From an uncultured Flavobacteriales bacterium (lineage in GTDB: Bacteria > Bacteroidota > Bacteroidia > Flavobacteriales_D > Sanyastnellaceae), in the NCBI GenBank assembly GCA_905478795.1, contig CAJQJX010000059.1, forward strand, positions 1 through 54,911: 54,911 bases of DNA, in the 5' to 3' direction. The number at the start of each line of letters is the position of its first letter. The stretch's first letter is position 1. This document shows positions 26,206 to 34,523 of this stretch, piece by piece. Made by a program: the position numbers and the translations under genes. The notes under the pieces are model-generated. The model made no database searches, was not told the DNA's origin, and saw only the letters and a list, made by a program, of their open reading frames with translations.

Positions 26206-26952
26206 TCAATGCCCAAGTCGCAGCCGGATTGCTGCAGCCCATTGCGGCACCCCTTCCGAAGCCGGTAACGCATAAAATGAATCAAGTCTTGAGCGGTACC
26301 CATCGGCTGCAGAAGCGTCGGGATTGACCATGAACACTGGCACCTCGGAGGGCGCAATGTCAATGAGTCCAGCCGCGGGATACACTTGCATGGACGTCCC
26401 CACAACAAGAACGGCATCGGCCTGGGCTACCGTCGCTGCAGCCTTGTTCATCATGGGCACAGCTTCGCCAAACCACACCACATGTGGCCGCAACTGCACG
26501 CCGCGATCATCAACATCTCCCATCGCGATATCGGGTCCCGGCACTTCCGGGCCACCCACAGTCAAGATGTCCGACTCCACCACGCCCGGATTGTCCTCGG
26601 CCCGAACTTGACGCAACTGACCGTGCAAGTGCACCACTTGAGTGCTTCCCGCACGTTCGTGAAGATCATCCACATTTTGGGTCACAATCCGGACATCAAA
26701 ATCGTCTTCCAAATCCGCCAATGCTCGGTGCGCCGCATTCGGCTCCACCTCGTCCAACTGTGCCCTGCGCTTGTTGTAGAACTCCAAGACCAACTCCGGA
26801 TCGGCAGCCCAAGCCTCAGGCGTGGCCACCTCCATCACATTGTAGCCCTCCCAGAGCCCATCACTGTCCCTAAACGTCTTCAATCCGCTTTCGCGGCTGA
26901 TCCCCGCTCCGGACAGCACCACCAAGACCGGCTTTTTTCTCTGCGCATCCAT
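26206..26952 (-). CDS. cobB: NAD-dependent protein deacylase of the sirtuin family
   Basis: Protein of 248 residues, from the ATG at 26952. Sirtuin motifs are complete: LSGAGISRESGLKTFR (NAD binding), TQNVDDLH (residues 91-98), HLHG with catalytic H110, and GTSMQVYPA. Y59 and R62 in FYNKRR form the YxxR pair that marks class III (SIRT5-like) sirtuins preferring succinyl- or malonyl-lysine. The zinc-binding CxxC pairs normally found between HLHG and the next NAD motif are absent; that region has no cysteine at all. It removes acyl groups from lysines in the cytoplasm with NAD cleavage. Divergent from the membrane-protein pair at 27099. Confidence 0.92.
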   Translation of the reverse strand: MDAQRKKPVLVVLSGAGISRESGLKTFRDSDGLWEGYNVMEVATPEAWAADPELVLEFYNKRRAQLDEVEPNAAHRALADLEDDFDVRIVTQNVDDLHERAGSTQVVHLHGQLRQVRAEDNPGVVESDILTVGGPEVPGPDIAMGDVDDRGVQLRPHVVWFGEAVPMMNKAAATVAQADAVLVVGTSMQVYPAAGLIDIAPSEVPVFMVNPDASAADGYRSRLDSFYALPASEGVPQWAAAIRLRLGH

Positions 26953-27098
26953 GCGCACAAGATGGCGGCAAATCTCCGGCATCGCCAACCCCCTTCCCTT
27001 ACGCAATGGCTTGTCCTGCGGGCGCTGTTGGCAACCCCCTCAACCTCTAAGCCATTCCCTGCTTCTCTCCGGTAGCTTGTGGCGCAGTACACCCTGCC

Positions 27099-27908
27099 AT
27101 GGACACACCAAAGACCCCCCCATCGGTCATACCTCATCAGCTCGTGCGCTACGCCATTCTGATGTACTGGTCGATTTTTTGGCTCTTCAACTTGCTCGAC
27201 AAGATCATTGGTGGCGCACACTTCCTTTGGGTGGGCCGCGATCGCTTTGCCCAATTCCAGAAGTACTTCGCGTCTACGGGACTTGACTCTCCCCATATCG
27301 CCAATGCAGCGCTGGCTGTCGCCGGTGCTCTGGAGGCCTTCGCCTTTGTGTTCTTTGCCGGTGCACTCATCCACGAACTGCAAAAAAACAGGGAAACGGC
27401 GCGGAGGTGGTGCTTTGTGGGCACCCTGCTCACCTTGGCCACCTTCACTTTTTTCTCCCTCGGCGATCATTGGTTTGGAGACCGGTTCGAACTTTTGGAA
27501 CACACCTTGTTTTGGTTCATTTCCTTGGCCTCATACCTCGTCTTTATCCACCTGAAGGAAACCGGAATGGAGGAACAAAGCGGAAACTGGCCCCGACGAC
27601 AGGTTGTGACCACTGCCGCCGTTTCGGCCATCCTCATGATCCTCACCAGCACAGCCATCTTTCAACACAACACCACCGACTTCCGGCTGCGCACTGAGCC
27701 CATAACCGCCCAAGAGGTGGGAGACAACATCTACAAGGTGGCCTTTCCATTTCTAGGAGGAAGCACCGTGTTTGAGCAGTCCTTGGCCCAGTTCAAAAAG
27801 AGCCACCCCGATAAAGCCATCCAACACATTTACACCGTGCCGAAGCCTCTGCGGCTGAAAAAGGCCGATGCATTGATCTTTTACATCATCACGGAAGACC
27901 AGCCATGA
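27099..27908 (+). CDS. Membrane protein of unknown function, first of a tandem pair
   Basis: Protein of 269 residues. About five hydrophobic segments can be read (residues 16-37, 68-90, 103-125, 133-150, 170-187), followed by a soluble C-terminal part of about 80 residues beginning ITAQEVGDNIYKVAFPFLGG. A LLDKIIGG motif in the first segment and FFSLGDHWFGDRFELLEHTLFW in the fourth are shared with the next gene, so the two are duplicates. The general layout recalls DoxX-like four-helix proteins, but this is a weak resemblance. The stop overlaps the next start by 4 bp (ATGA). Function unknown. Confidence 0.75.
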   Translation: MDTPKTPPSVIPHQLVRYAILMYWSIFWLFNLLDKIIGGAHFLWVGRDRFAQFQKYFASTGLDSPHIANAALAVAGALEAFAFVFFAGALIHELQKNRETARRWCFVGTLLTLATFTFFSLGDHWFGDRFELLEHTLFWFISLASYLVFIHLKETGMEEQSGNWPRRQVVTTAAVSAILMILTSTAIFQHNTTDFRLRTEPITAQEVGDNIYKVAFPFLGGSTVFEQSLAQFKKSHPDKAIQHIYTVPKPLRLKKADALIFYIITEDQP

Positions 27909-28684
27909 ACGAAAAATCCATCCTTCGGCTCTCCATCCTGGTATTTTGGACCTTTTTCTGGGGACTAAGCGTCACAGATAAAATCATCCCCGACGTTCAA
28001 TTCCTGTGGGTAGGAAAAGACTTCTTTGCCCTCTTTGTCAAGTTCTTTGGCTCCCTTGGATTGAAAGACCCCCTCTTTGCCACCACCGCACTCGCGGGGG
28101 TTTCAGCACTGGAAGCCTTGAATTTTGCCTTGTACTTCACGGCCACCCTCAGCTTTGCAAAAGGGGACAGGGCCCTGACGGAAAAATGGTTCTTCCGGGC
28201 CATCCTCTCTTCCATGGTCCTGTTTAGCCTATTCTCTATCGCAGATCAGGTATTCGGTGACCGTTTTCAACTGCTAGAACATGGCCTTTTTTGGTTGATT
28301 CTTTTGGCCTCTTGGATTGCATTCAAACACATTCCAGTTCCAGAGGGTCAGCCTCTCCATTGGACACCAACAGCAGCTTCAAAACGGGCGATTTTAATCG
28401 GAGCGGTATTGACATTGGTGACCACTTGGTCGATTTGGGATTTTGCCGATGACACTTTTGACAATGTAGACCGCCCCGTTTCCGGAATTGAAGTGGTAGA
28501 TGGCATCTACAAATTTGATTTCCCCTTCCTCGCGGACAAGCTGGTTTGGGAGAAAACAGTCCAAACCTTTCAGTCCCAAAATCCGGACTTGAGCATCGAC
28601 TATATCTACACAGGCCCTTCTGAGCTCAACTCCAAAAAGAAGACCCATCTTCTGCTGTACATCTTCACACGCCCGAATGGGTAA
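27905..28684 (+). CDS. Membrane protein of unknown function, second of a tandem pair
   Basis: Protein of 259 residues, paralogous along its whole length to the preceding one. Shared segments include SVTDKIIPDVQFLWVGKD (against NLLDKIIGGAHFLWVGRD), SIADQVFGDRFQLLEHGLFW, and the soluble tail VSGIEVVDGIYKFDFPFL and IDYIYTGPSEL against IQHIYTVPKPL. Divergence is large, so the duplication is not recent. The translational overlap suggests the two products are made in equal amounts and may form a heteromer in the inner membrane. Function unknown. Confidence 0.75.
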   Translation: MNEKSILRLSILVFWTFFWGLSVTDKIIPDVQFLWVGKDFFALFVKFFGSLGLKDPLFATTALAGVSALEALNFALYFTATLSFAKGDRALTEKWFFRAILSSMVLFSLFSIADQVFGDRFQLLEHGLFWLILLASWIAFKHIPVPEGQPLHWTPTAASKRAILIGAVLTLVTTWSIWDFADDTFDNVDRPVSGIEVVDGIYKFDFPFLADKLVWEKTVQTFQSQNPDLSIDYIYTGPSELNSKKKTHLLLYIFTRPNG

Positions 28685-28747
28685 ATGGTCAAAGTTGTAA
28701 GGCTCCAAGGATGGGGCTCATCCGCTTCGATAAACCGCCCCTAAATG

Positions 28748-28778
28748 ATAAGTGCCCGCCTTAAAGACGGGCACTTAT
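28748..28778 (+). terminator. Probable terminator hairpin
   Basis: Perfect 11-bp arms ATAAGTGCCCG/CGGGCACTTAT with a 9-nt loop, 64 bp after the second membrane-protein stop. There is no clear T-run, so it may be a terminator of the I-shaped type or another RNA hairpin. Confidence 0.55.
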
Positions 28779-29380
28779 AGAAAGATGTAGGTATCCATTC
28801 TCTTTCAAGAGAGTGTTGGAGTATGGACCGTAAAATCCACCGTGAGAAGCCAACCAACTTCAATAAAGAATCACGAATACTCTACTCCTCGTACCCAGTT
28901 CATCTGCTCAAAAGAGCCAGATTGATAATCGGTCTGCGTGGACACTATATCACACAAATCAGTCAGAATACTCCTACAAGATAAGTGTTTTTGTCCTACG
29001 CCTCCAAATATCAGATGATCCAAACGCGATCAACCCACAGATATCTTGCACTATATCAATAGTTTACATAATTCACGCCCTCACCTCTTTCAGAAGGCAC
29101 CCCCCCATATACAGCCTCCATCGACCCCACTCATCTTATGAACCGCACCTACAAGCAAGCGCAACTCAGCAATCAGCACAACGCAACGGGTCGATGCCTG
29201 AACACATCCGCAATCAAGAATGGACCCCATCCTTGGGTCGGCAGCCCAAGGCAATCCGTTACAGAATCATCGCAGATCATGGTCTCAAGAAACGCACTCA
29301 GATTTCGACAATCCAGAGCGAAACAACACATGCCCCATAACACCTGAGCCCAACTGCGCAGACCTACATTCGCATTCGAT
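28779..29380. other. 600-bp stretch without a recognised gene
   Basis: Noticeably richer in A and T than the rest of the window up to about 29110. A 69-codon frame at 29138-29347 lacks any feature of a real protein. CTCTT/AAGAG near 28800 forms a weak hairpin. TACATTCG at 29365-29372, one mismatch from TAnnTTTG, ends 8 nt before the M42 start. No tRNA, rRNA or repeat array was found; a small RNA cannot be excluded. Confidence 0.4.
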
Positions 29381-30466
29381 ATGGCCAAGAAGAAGATCAT
29401 CAACCGTGCCTCGGAGCAATTCCTAGAGGCGTACCTCAACAACCCTTCACCCACAGGATTTGAAAGTGAAGGACAGAAGATGTGGCTGGACTACATCAAG
29501 CCCTACATCGACGAGCACATCGTAGATACTTACGGTACTGTAGTCGGTGTGATCAATCCCAAGGCCGAATACAAAGTCGTCATCGAAGCCCATGCCGACG
29601 AAATCAGCTGGTTTGTTCACTACATCACCAGCGACGGGTTCATCTACCTGAGGCGCAACGGTGGCAGCGACCACCAAATTGCGCCTTCCAAGCGTGTGGA
29701 CATCCACACCAAGGATGGCACCGTCAAAGCCGTCTTCGGTTGGCCGGCGATTCACACAAGGACCGCAGGCAAAGAAGCGGCCCCTACCCTCAAAAACATC
29801 TTTCTGGACGTCGGTGCCAAGGACAAGGCCGAAGTCGAGAAAATGGGCATCCATGTGGGGTGTGTGGTGACCTATGAGGACACCTACATGATGCTGAACA
29901 AGCAATGGTATGTGGGACGTGCCCTCGACAACCGAGCAGGCGGCTTCATGATTGCCGAAGTGGCCCGCATGCTCAAAGAGAATAAAGTGGACTTGCCGTT
30001 TGGCTTGTACATCACCAATAGCGTGCAAGAAGAAATCGGGCTGCGCGGTGCGCAAATGATTGCAGAGCGGATCCAACCCGATGTGGCCATCGTCACCGAC
30101 GTCACCCACTGCACCCACACCCCCATGATGAACAAGATCGACCAAGGGGATGTAGCCGCTGGCAAGGGTCCTGGTGTCACATATGGTCCCGCTGTACAGA
30201 ACAACCTGCTCCAGCGCATCATCGACACCGCAGACAAGAACAAGATTCCACTGCAGCGCATGGCTGCCAGCCGTTTCACTGGCACCGACACCGATGCTTT
30301 TGCGTACTCCAACAAAGGTGTCCCCAGTGCTTTGATCTCCCTGCCTTTGCGGTACATGCATACCACCGTAGAGATGGTGCACAAGCAAGACGTAGAAGAC
30401 TGCATCCGCCTGATCTACGAAACCCTGCAGAACATCAAGCCCGGCGAGGACTTCAAGTACCTCTAA
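29381..30466 (+). CDS. M42 family metallo-aminopeptidase
   Basis: Protein of 361 residues, the normal M42 length (glutamyl aminopeptidase/TET/FrvX type). The binuclear metal site is intact: H71 and D73 in IEAHADEISW, D183 in RALDNRAGG, the E217-E218 pair in VQEEIGLRGAQ with the general base, D240 in VTDVTH, and H327 in YMHTTVEM. M42 enzymes form cytoplasmic dodecamers that cut N-terminal residues from short peptides and help finish proteasome- or Lon/Clp-derived degradation. It stands alone; the downstream gene converges with a 12-bp gap. Confidence 0.95.
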   Translation: MAKKKIINRASEQFLEAYLNNPSPTGFESEGQKMWLDYIKPYIDEHIVDTYGTVVGVINPKAEYKVVIEAHADEISWFVHYITSDGFIYLRRNGGSDHQIAPSKRVDIHTKDGTVKAVFGWPAIHTRTAGKEAAPTLKNIFLDVGAKDKAEVEKMGIHVGCVVTYEDTYMMLNKQWYVGRALDNRAGGFMIAEVARMLKENKVDLPFGLYITNSVQEEIGLRGAQMIAERIQPDVAIVTDVTHCTHTPMMNKIDQGDVAAGKGPGVTYGPAVQNNLLQRIIDTADKNKIPLQRMAASRFTGTDTDAFAYSNKGVPSALISLPLRYMHTTVEMVHKQDVEDCIRLIYETLQNIKPGEDFKYL

Positions 30467-30478
30467 GGGCGAAGGCTC

Positions 30479-30910
30479 TTAGCCGCCTACTTGTTCCATC
30501 CAGCCGCGGAGTTGGTGGATGTCCAAAGGTTTGGGCAACAAGGCCTCTACGATGGGGTGGCCTTCAGCGCGGCTGAGTTCCTCGGGGTCCAATGTGGCGC
30601 TGAGCATAAAGACCGTCAGCTTTGACAGCGCTGTCACGGGATACATTTCCATGCGCTCCAAAACGCCAAAGCCATCCAAGCCTGGCATGCGGATATCGAG
30701 CAAAACGACCACACCACCGGCTTCTAAAGCGGAACCCGACCTCAGATCATCTTCTTCGACGCCAGCATCGGCCGCCAGCGCTTCCAAAAAAGTGGGACCA
30801 TCCTTGAATTTTCTCACGGAGCCACCAAAAGCAGCTTCGACCAAACGACCATTGACAACGCGGTCAATTTCGTTGTCATCTACCAGCCAGAACTCGCGTG
30901 ATTTAGACAT
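30479..30910 (-). CDS. Stand-alone response regulator receiver protein
   Basis: Single REC domain of 143 residues with no output domain. Acidic pocket VDDNEID near the N-terminus, phospho-acceptor Asp in VVLLDIRMPGLDGFGVL, the conserved switch residue in FMLSATLD and Lys in LLPKPLD. An insertion of about 12 residues (DAGVEEDDLRSGSA) precedes the phospho-acceptor strand. It lies 68 bp downstream of the response regulator at 30979 on the same strand, so it may be the last gene of the ThiF-kinase operon or a separate small unit. With no DNA-binding domain it likely acts by protein contact or as a phosphorelay step. Confidence 0.88.
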   Translation of the reverse strand: MSKSREFWLVDDNEIDRVVNGRLVEAAFGGSVRKFKDGPTFLEALAADAGVEEDDLRSGSALEAGGVVVLLDIRMPGLDGFGVLERMEMYPVTALSKLTVFMLSATLDPEELSRAEGHPIVEALLPKPLDIHQLRGWMEQVGG

Positions 30911-30978
30911 TTAAAAGGAAGTTAGTGTTGTTATAACGCTATATCGAAAACCGCGAACGGATGTTGTGATCAATCCCC

Positions 30979-31572
30979 TCATTTTCCCAAGCGGTCCATC
31001 CATTGCGCATACCGCTCACGCTCCTGAAGCACCCCTTCGCGCAAATTTCTCAGCTCCTGCTGCACCCGAGAAATGGCTTCGGGTGTTCCCGCCGCCAATT
31101 GACCGTCCAAAGCTTCCACTTGGCCCGCGAGCTTTTCCAACATCGCCAGCACCTCTGCGCCTTGCTCGGCATTCTGAACCCTTGATCGGTTCAAGTAGTA
31201 GCCCGAGCGAATCACCGTGCGCAACTCCTCTTCGTTCCAAGGCTTGGAGACAAAACGATAGACTTGCCCTTTGTTGATCGCGTCGACAACCGCATCGGTA
31301 TCGGCATAACCTGTGACCAAGACCCTACTGACGTCGGGATGATCCGGCATCACCAGTTCAAAGAACTCCACACCGCTAATGCGCGGCATGCGCTGATCGC
31401 TCAAGACCACGTGAAATTCATGCTCATCCATCAAGCGCACCGCTTGGTGAGGCTCTATGCAAGTATGCACTTCGAACTCCCTGCGGAAGGCCGCCTTAAA
31501 AGAAAACAGGTTTGCCTCTTCATCGTCGAGGTACAGTACGCGAATGATCTCATCAGCCATGTTGTCTCGCAT
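30979..31572 (-). CDS. Response regulator with RpfG-type REC domain and C-terminal coiled coil
   Basis: Protein of 197 residues. Residues 10-125 are a REC domain (YLDDEEANL, phospho-acceptor Asp in VVLSDQRMP, VTGYAD, and FVSKPWNEEEL), the subtype usually found in RpfG-like and hybrid regulators. The remaining 70 residues form a predicted coiled coil (QGAEVLAMLEKLAGQVEAL to LRNLREGVLQERERYAQW). No DNA-binding or cyclic-di-GMP domain is present. Its start lies 9 bp after the kinase stop, and both this gene and the one at 30479 are preceded by the same CTTTTAAATG context. It is the probable direct partner of the histidine kinase. Confidence 0.88.
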   Translation of the reverse strand: MRDNMADEIIRVLYLDDEEANLFSFKAAFRREFEVHTCIEPHQAVRLMDEHEFHVVLSDQRMPRISGVEFFELVMPDHPDVSRVLVTGYADTDAVVDAINKGQVYRFVSKPWNEEELRTVIRSGYYLNRSRVQNAEQGAEVLAMLEKLAGQVEALDGQLAAGTPEAISRVQQELRNLREGVLQERERYAQWMDRLGK

Positions 31573-31581
31573 TTAAAAGTG

Positions 31582-33777
31582 TCATGCCGCTTCATTTCTA
31601 TCCTGCGTCCCACCGCCCTTCATAGCATCGATGGCGAACAGCAACTGAAACTCAGTCCCCTCTCCCACTGCGCTCTCTACGCGCACCTGTGCCCCGTGAT
31701 CATCTAAGATGCCCTTGACAATACTCAGCCCCAATCCGGTTCCCTTGCCAACGTCCTTGGTGGTGTAGAATGGGTCGAATATGCGCTGCCGCGTGACCTC
31801 ATCCATGCCGGTTCCATTGTCACGGATAAACACCTTCAGGGCCTGGAGTTTGCCCGCTCCATCCTTGACTCCACTCAAGCCCACCTCCACCTTGCGCTCC
31901 TCCACATCCTGCCAACGGGACTCCGTGGCCTGCACCGCATTGACAATAATATTCATAAAGACCTGACTCAGCTTTCCGCTCTGGCACCACAATGGAGGGA
32001 GCCCTTCCTCTAAATCAACGTTCAGCTTCGCTTTGCTGCGGGCCCGATCGCCGAGCACCGTAATGGATGCTTCGAGCAACTCACCCAAAGACGCAGCCAC
32101 CAGATTGTCGCCATCCATTCTGCCGAATACGCGCAAACCTCCTACAATGTGCGCGGTGCGGTCCGCTCCATCGAGAATGCCTTGGATCAATTGACGGCTT
32201 TCTTCGATCAGGAAACTGAGATCAAGTGTACGGGCCATATCCTGAGCCTTGGCCAACAACTCCATGCCGTCGGGCGCATCACTTGCCAGTCCAGACAGGG
32301 CCGCCACATGGGCTTCAATGACCTGAATGAGCTCCTCCAAATCCCGCCTCAACGAAGTGGCATTGGATTGGACATAATTGATCGGGTTGTTCAGCTCGTG
32401 CGCAATGCCCGCCGTCATTTGACCCAGAGAAGCCAGCTTCTCAGTTTGAATCAGCTGGTCCTGCGCCCCTTGCAAATCATGCAGCGCATTGGACAAACCG
32501 CTATTGGCTTTGGCCAAGTCTTCGGTACGTTCGCGAACCCGGGTCTCCAATTCCGCATTCTGCTCCTTCACAATGCGCTCGTTTTCCAAAGAAGCAGCCA
32601 AGGCCTTGGCATTGGCCTCATCACTCGAGCGTTTGAGCACATTGATGCGGTTGCCCAAGGCAAAACTCAAAAGGAGCATCTCCAATACCGTTCCTATGGG
32701 CAATAAGGCTGCAGCCATGGGGGTCGAGGACATCACGCCAAAATCACGCAAGGCTTGCATCGTGACCGCCACCAGGAAGATGCTCCACGCCACAAAATAC
32801 CAAGGCGCAGAGGGGTTGCCCTTCCGCCAACTGACAATGGACAATATCAGCATCGCAGGAGCCGAAAGTGCTCCGAGGTTGACGAGGTTATAGGCGACAC
32901 TCGGCATGCCCAAAAAAGCAGAGATCAAAGCCGCAGCGTACACCCACAACAACAGCGTAATCATCAGATTCCAGCGGGGCGTGTAACGGCGCACCTCTAG
33001 AAAGTGCCGGGCAAAAACCAACGCCGCCAAACCACTTAAAGCCCCCATGACAGCGAGACCATTGACCGCCATCCAAGAAAAATCGCCCCAAATCAAGCGG
33101 TCATAGCCATTAAAACACCATTGAACCAAGCCCACAGTGAGCACCACAAAGAGGTAACTGAAATAGGCCCTTTGACCCGTAGTAAACGCCAAGAAGGTGT
33201 TGTAGATGAGAATGGCCAGGACCATCCCGGTGTACAGGGCCACTGCCAAATCACGTCGGCGGCGTGTGGCCTCCACGCGGTCCACTTGTGTCAAAGAAAA
33301 CGGCAACAACAAGGGCTTGGTACTGCGGACCCTGAACCAAAGTTCGTGCGCCTCATTAAGGGGCAATGCAAACGATGGAATCAAATCTTCCGGATTGCCA
33401 TAGGCTGCTCCAGAGCGAACGGAACCCAACACGCGCGCACCATTCAATGTGAACACATCAATGGAATCCAAGGTGGGATTGTCGAGCACCACACGGGCAT
33501 TGCGCGGAGCGCCTTGCCATCCAGAAACGCGCACCCAGTAAGCTGCGTCAGTAGAGCCCAAGTTGGGCCGGGCCCCTTCCAAGCGTTCCACCCCCCCTTG
33601 CTTCAAATGGACCTGCTCAGGACGCAAGGTCCCCGAGGGATCTTCTACCGCTTCAAGAACCAAAGCATCTACAGCCGTTCCCGAGCCTGAACCACACCCC
33701 GAAAGTGCGGCAACAGCCATTAAAAGGAATGCCCACAGCGGCACCTTCACCCGTCCATATGGCGGGCCAAAACGCAT
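31582..33777 (-). CDS. 7TMR-DISM sensor histidine kinase
   Basis: Protein of 731 residues from the ATG at 33777, which overlaps the preceding stop as TGATG. An N-terminal signal segment ends in a lipobox-like LSGC. Residues 30-175 are an extracytoplasmic 7TMR-DISM ligand-binding domain (jellyroll type), followed by seven membrane helices (about 180-400), a coiled coil (410-460), a HisKA domain with GIAHELNNPINYVQSN (phospho-acceptor His), and a HATPase domain with N box NIIVNAVQA, G1 DNGTGMD, F box FDPFYTTKD and G2 GKGTGLGLSI. DISM kinases are thought to sense small extracellular molecules. Coupling to an adenylyltransferase/acyltransferase pair upstream suggests a self-made signal (inference). 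Confidence 0.92.
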   Translation of the reverse strand: MRFGPPYGRVKVPLWAFLLMAVAALSGCGSGSGTAVDALVLEAVEDPSGTLRPEQVHLKQGGVERLEGARPNLGSTDAAYWVRVSGWQGAPRNARVVLDNPTLDSIDVFTLNGARVLGSVRSGAAYGNPEDLIPSFALPLNEAHELWFRVRSTKPLLLPFSLTQVDRVEATRRRRDLAVALYTGMVLAILIYNTFLAFTTGQRAYFSYLFVVLTVGLVQWCFNGYDRLIWGDFSWMAVNGLAVMGALSGLAALVFARHFLEVRRYTPRWNLMITLLLWVYAAALISAFLGMPSVAYNLVNLGALSAPAMLILSIVSWRKGNPSAPWYFVAWSIFLVAVTMQALRDFGVMSSTPMAAALLPIGTVLEMLLLSFALGNRINVLKRSSDEANAKALAASLENERIVKEQNAELETRVRERTEDLAKANSGLSNALHDLQGAQDQLIQTEKLASLGQMTAGIAHELNNPINYVQSNATSLRRDLEELIQVIEAHVAALSGLASDAPDGMELLAKAQDMARTLDLSFLIEESRQLIQGILDGADRTAHIVGGLRVFGRMDGDNLVAASLGELLEASITVLGDRARSKAKLNVDLEEGLPPLWCQSGKLSQVFMNIIVNAVQATESRWQDVEERKVEVGLSGVKDGAGKLQALKVFIRDNGTGMDEVTRQRIFDPFYTTKDVGKGTGLGLSIVKGILDDHGAQVRVESAVGEGTEFQLLFAIDAMKGGGTQDRNEAA

Positions 33778-34523
33778 CAAATCAAATGATTCTCTATGGA
33801 ATAACTGATCGGATGAAAACGGCCATCAATCGAATGGACGTGGCTCGGCTCCTCTGCCGAACGCCGAATCAGTGCTTGGACATCCGGCGCCGCATTTTCT
33901 ATGCTCTCCGGAAACATGAAGTGTCCAATCTCAGATCGGATGGGGGGCGCAGGGTATGGAAAAACACCATCGTCACCCCAACTGGTTTTGATTGAAAAGC
34001 CCAACTCCCGTTGGATGGGGCGCATGTTGACCCCCATAAAAGCAAAACCGTGACGAATGTCCAGTCTTGGCATCAGGCCCAGCCCCACGCAAGCCATGGG
34101 CAACATGCCGATTCCTGCCATGGCCGCCTCTCTTCGGCTCCACAATGCACAAAACTCTGCACATCCTTCTTCTTGCACTGCATCCAATGCAGCCAGCACT
34201 TCTGGATGTTCGTCGCCCACTGCCCGCTCCAATGGCAAGGCGTGATGGCGCTGTCTCTTTTGCAGCCGCATTCCACTCAGCAACACCTCCTCATTCTGGC
34301 AGGTGAGCAAAAACAACGTGGTGTCGGGGTCTCCGACCCATTCTTCGCCAAAGGAGGTGAGATTCGAGATGCCCGACGCACTCAGAACAGCTTTGTGTCC
34401 TTCAGCAAAACGTCTGGACAAATCCAGGTCATCCGACGACGAAAAAACATGCAACGTCGCTTCCCGTAGGCCACGGGCAACGTCAACCGCCTCACGCGGT
34501 ATGTGCGATGGAGAGCTGCTCAT
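33777..34523 (-). CDS. Putative GNAT-fold acyltransferase (autoinducer/N-acyl amino acid synthase-like)
   Basis: Protein of 248 residues. The middle region reads like a GNAT core of the autoinducer-synthase/FeeM branch: TTLFLLTCQNEEVLLSGMRL (strand 4 with the pantetheine-contacting GMRL), HALPLER, then EFCALWSRREAAMAGIGMLPMACVGLGL (strand, AcCoA/ACP loop and helix) and AFMGVNMRPIQRELGFS (strand 6-7 ending in the GF motif common to GNATs). The first 32 bp lie inside the ThiF-like gene and its stop overlaps the kinase start, so all three are cotranslated. The assignment to FeeM/LuxI-like enzymes is from motif reading only; a general N-acetyltransferase is the alternative. Confidence 0.6.
   Translation of the reverse strand: MSSSPSHIPREAVDVARGLREATLHVFSSSDDLDLSRRFAEGHKAVLSASGISNLTSFGEEWVGDPDTTLFLLTCQNEEVLLSGMRLQKRQRHHALPLERAVGDEHPEVLAALDAVQEEGCAEFCALWSRREAAMAGIGMLPMACVGLGLMPRLDIRHGFAFMGVNMRPIQRELGFSIKTSWGDDGVFPYPAPPIRSEIGHFMFPESIENAAPDVQALIRRSAEEPSHVHSIDGRFHPISYSIENHLI

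Noticed and set aside
29138-29347. 69-codon frame before the M42 peptidase
   Set aside because: No protein-like features; low-complexity polar composition.
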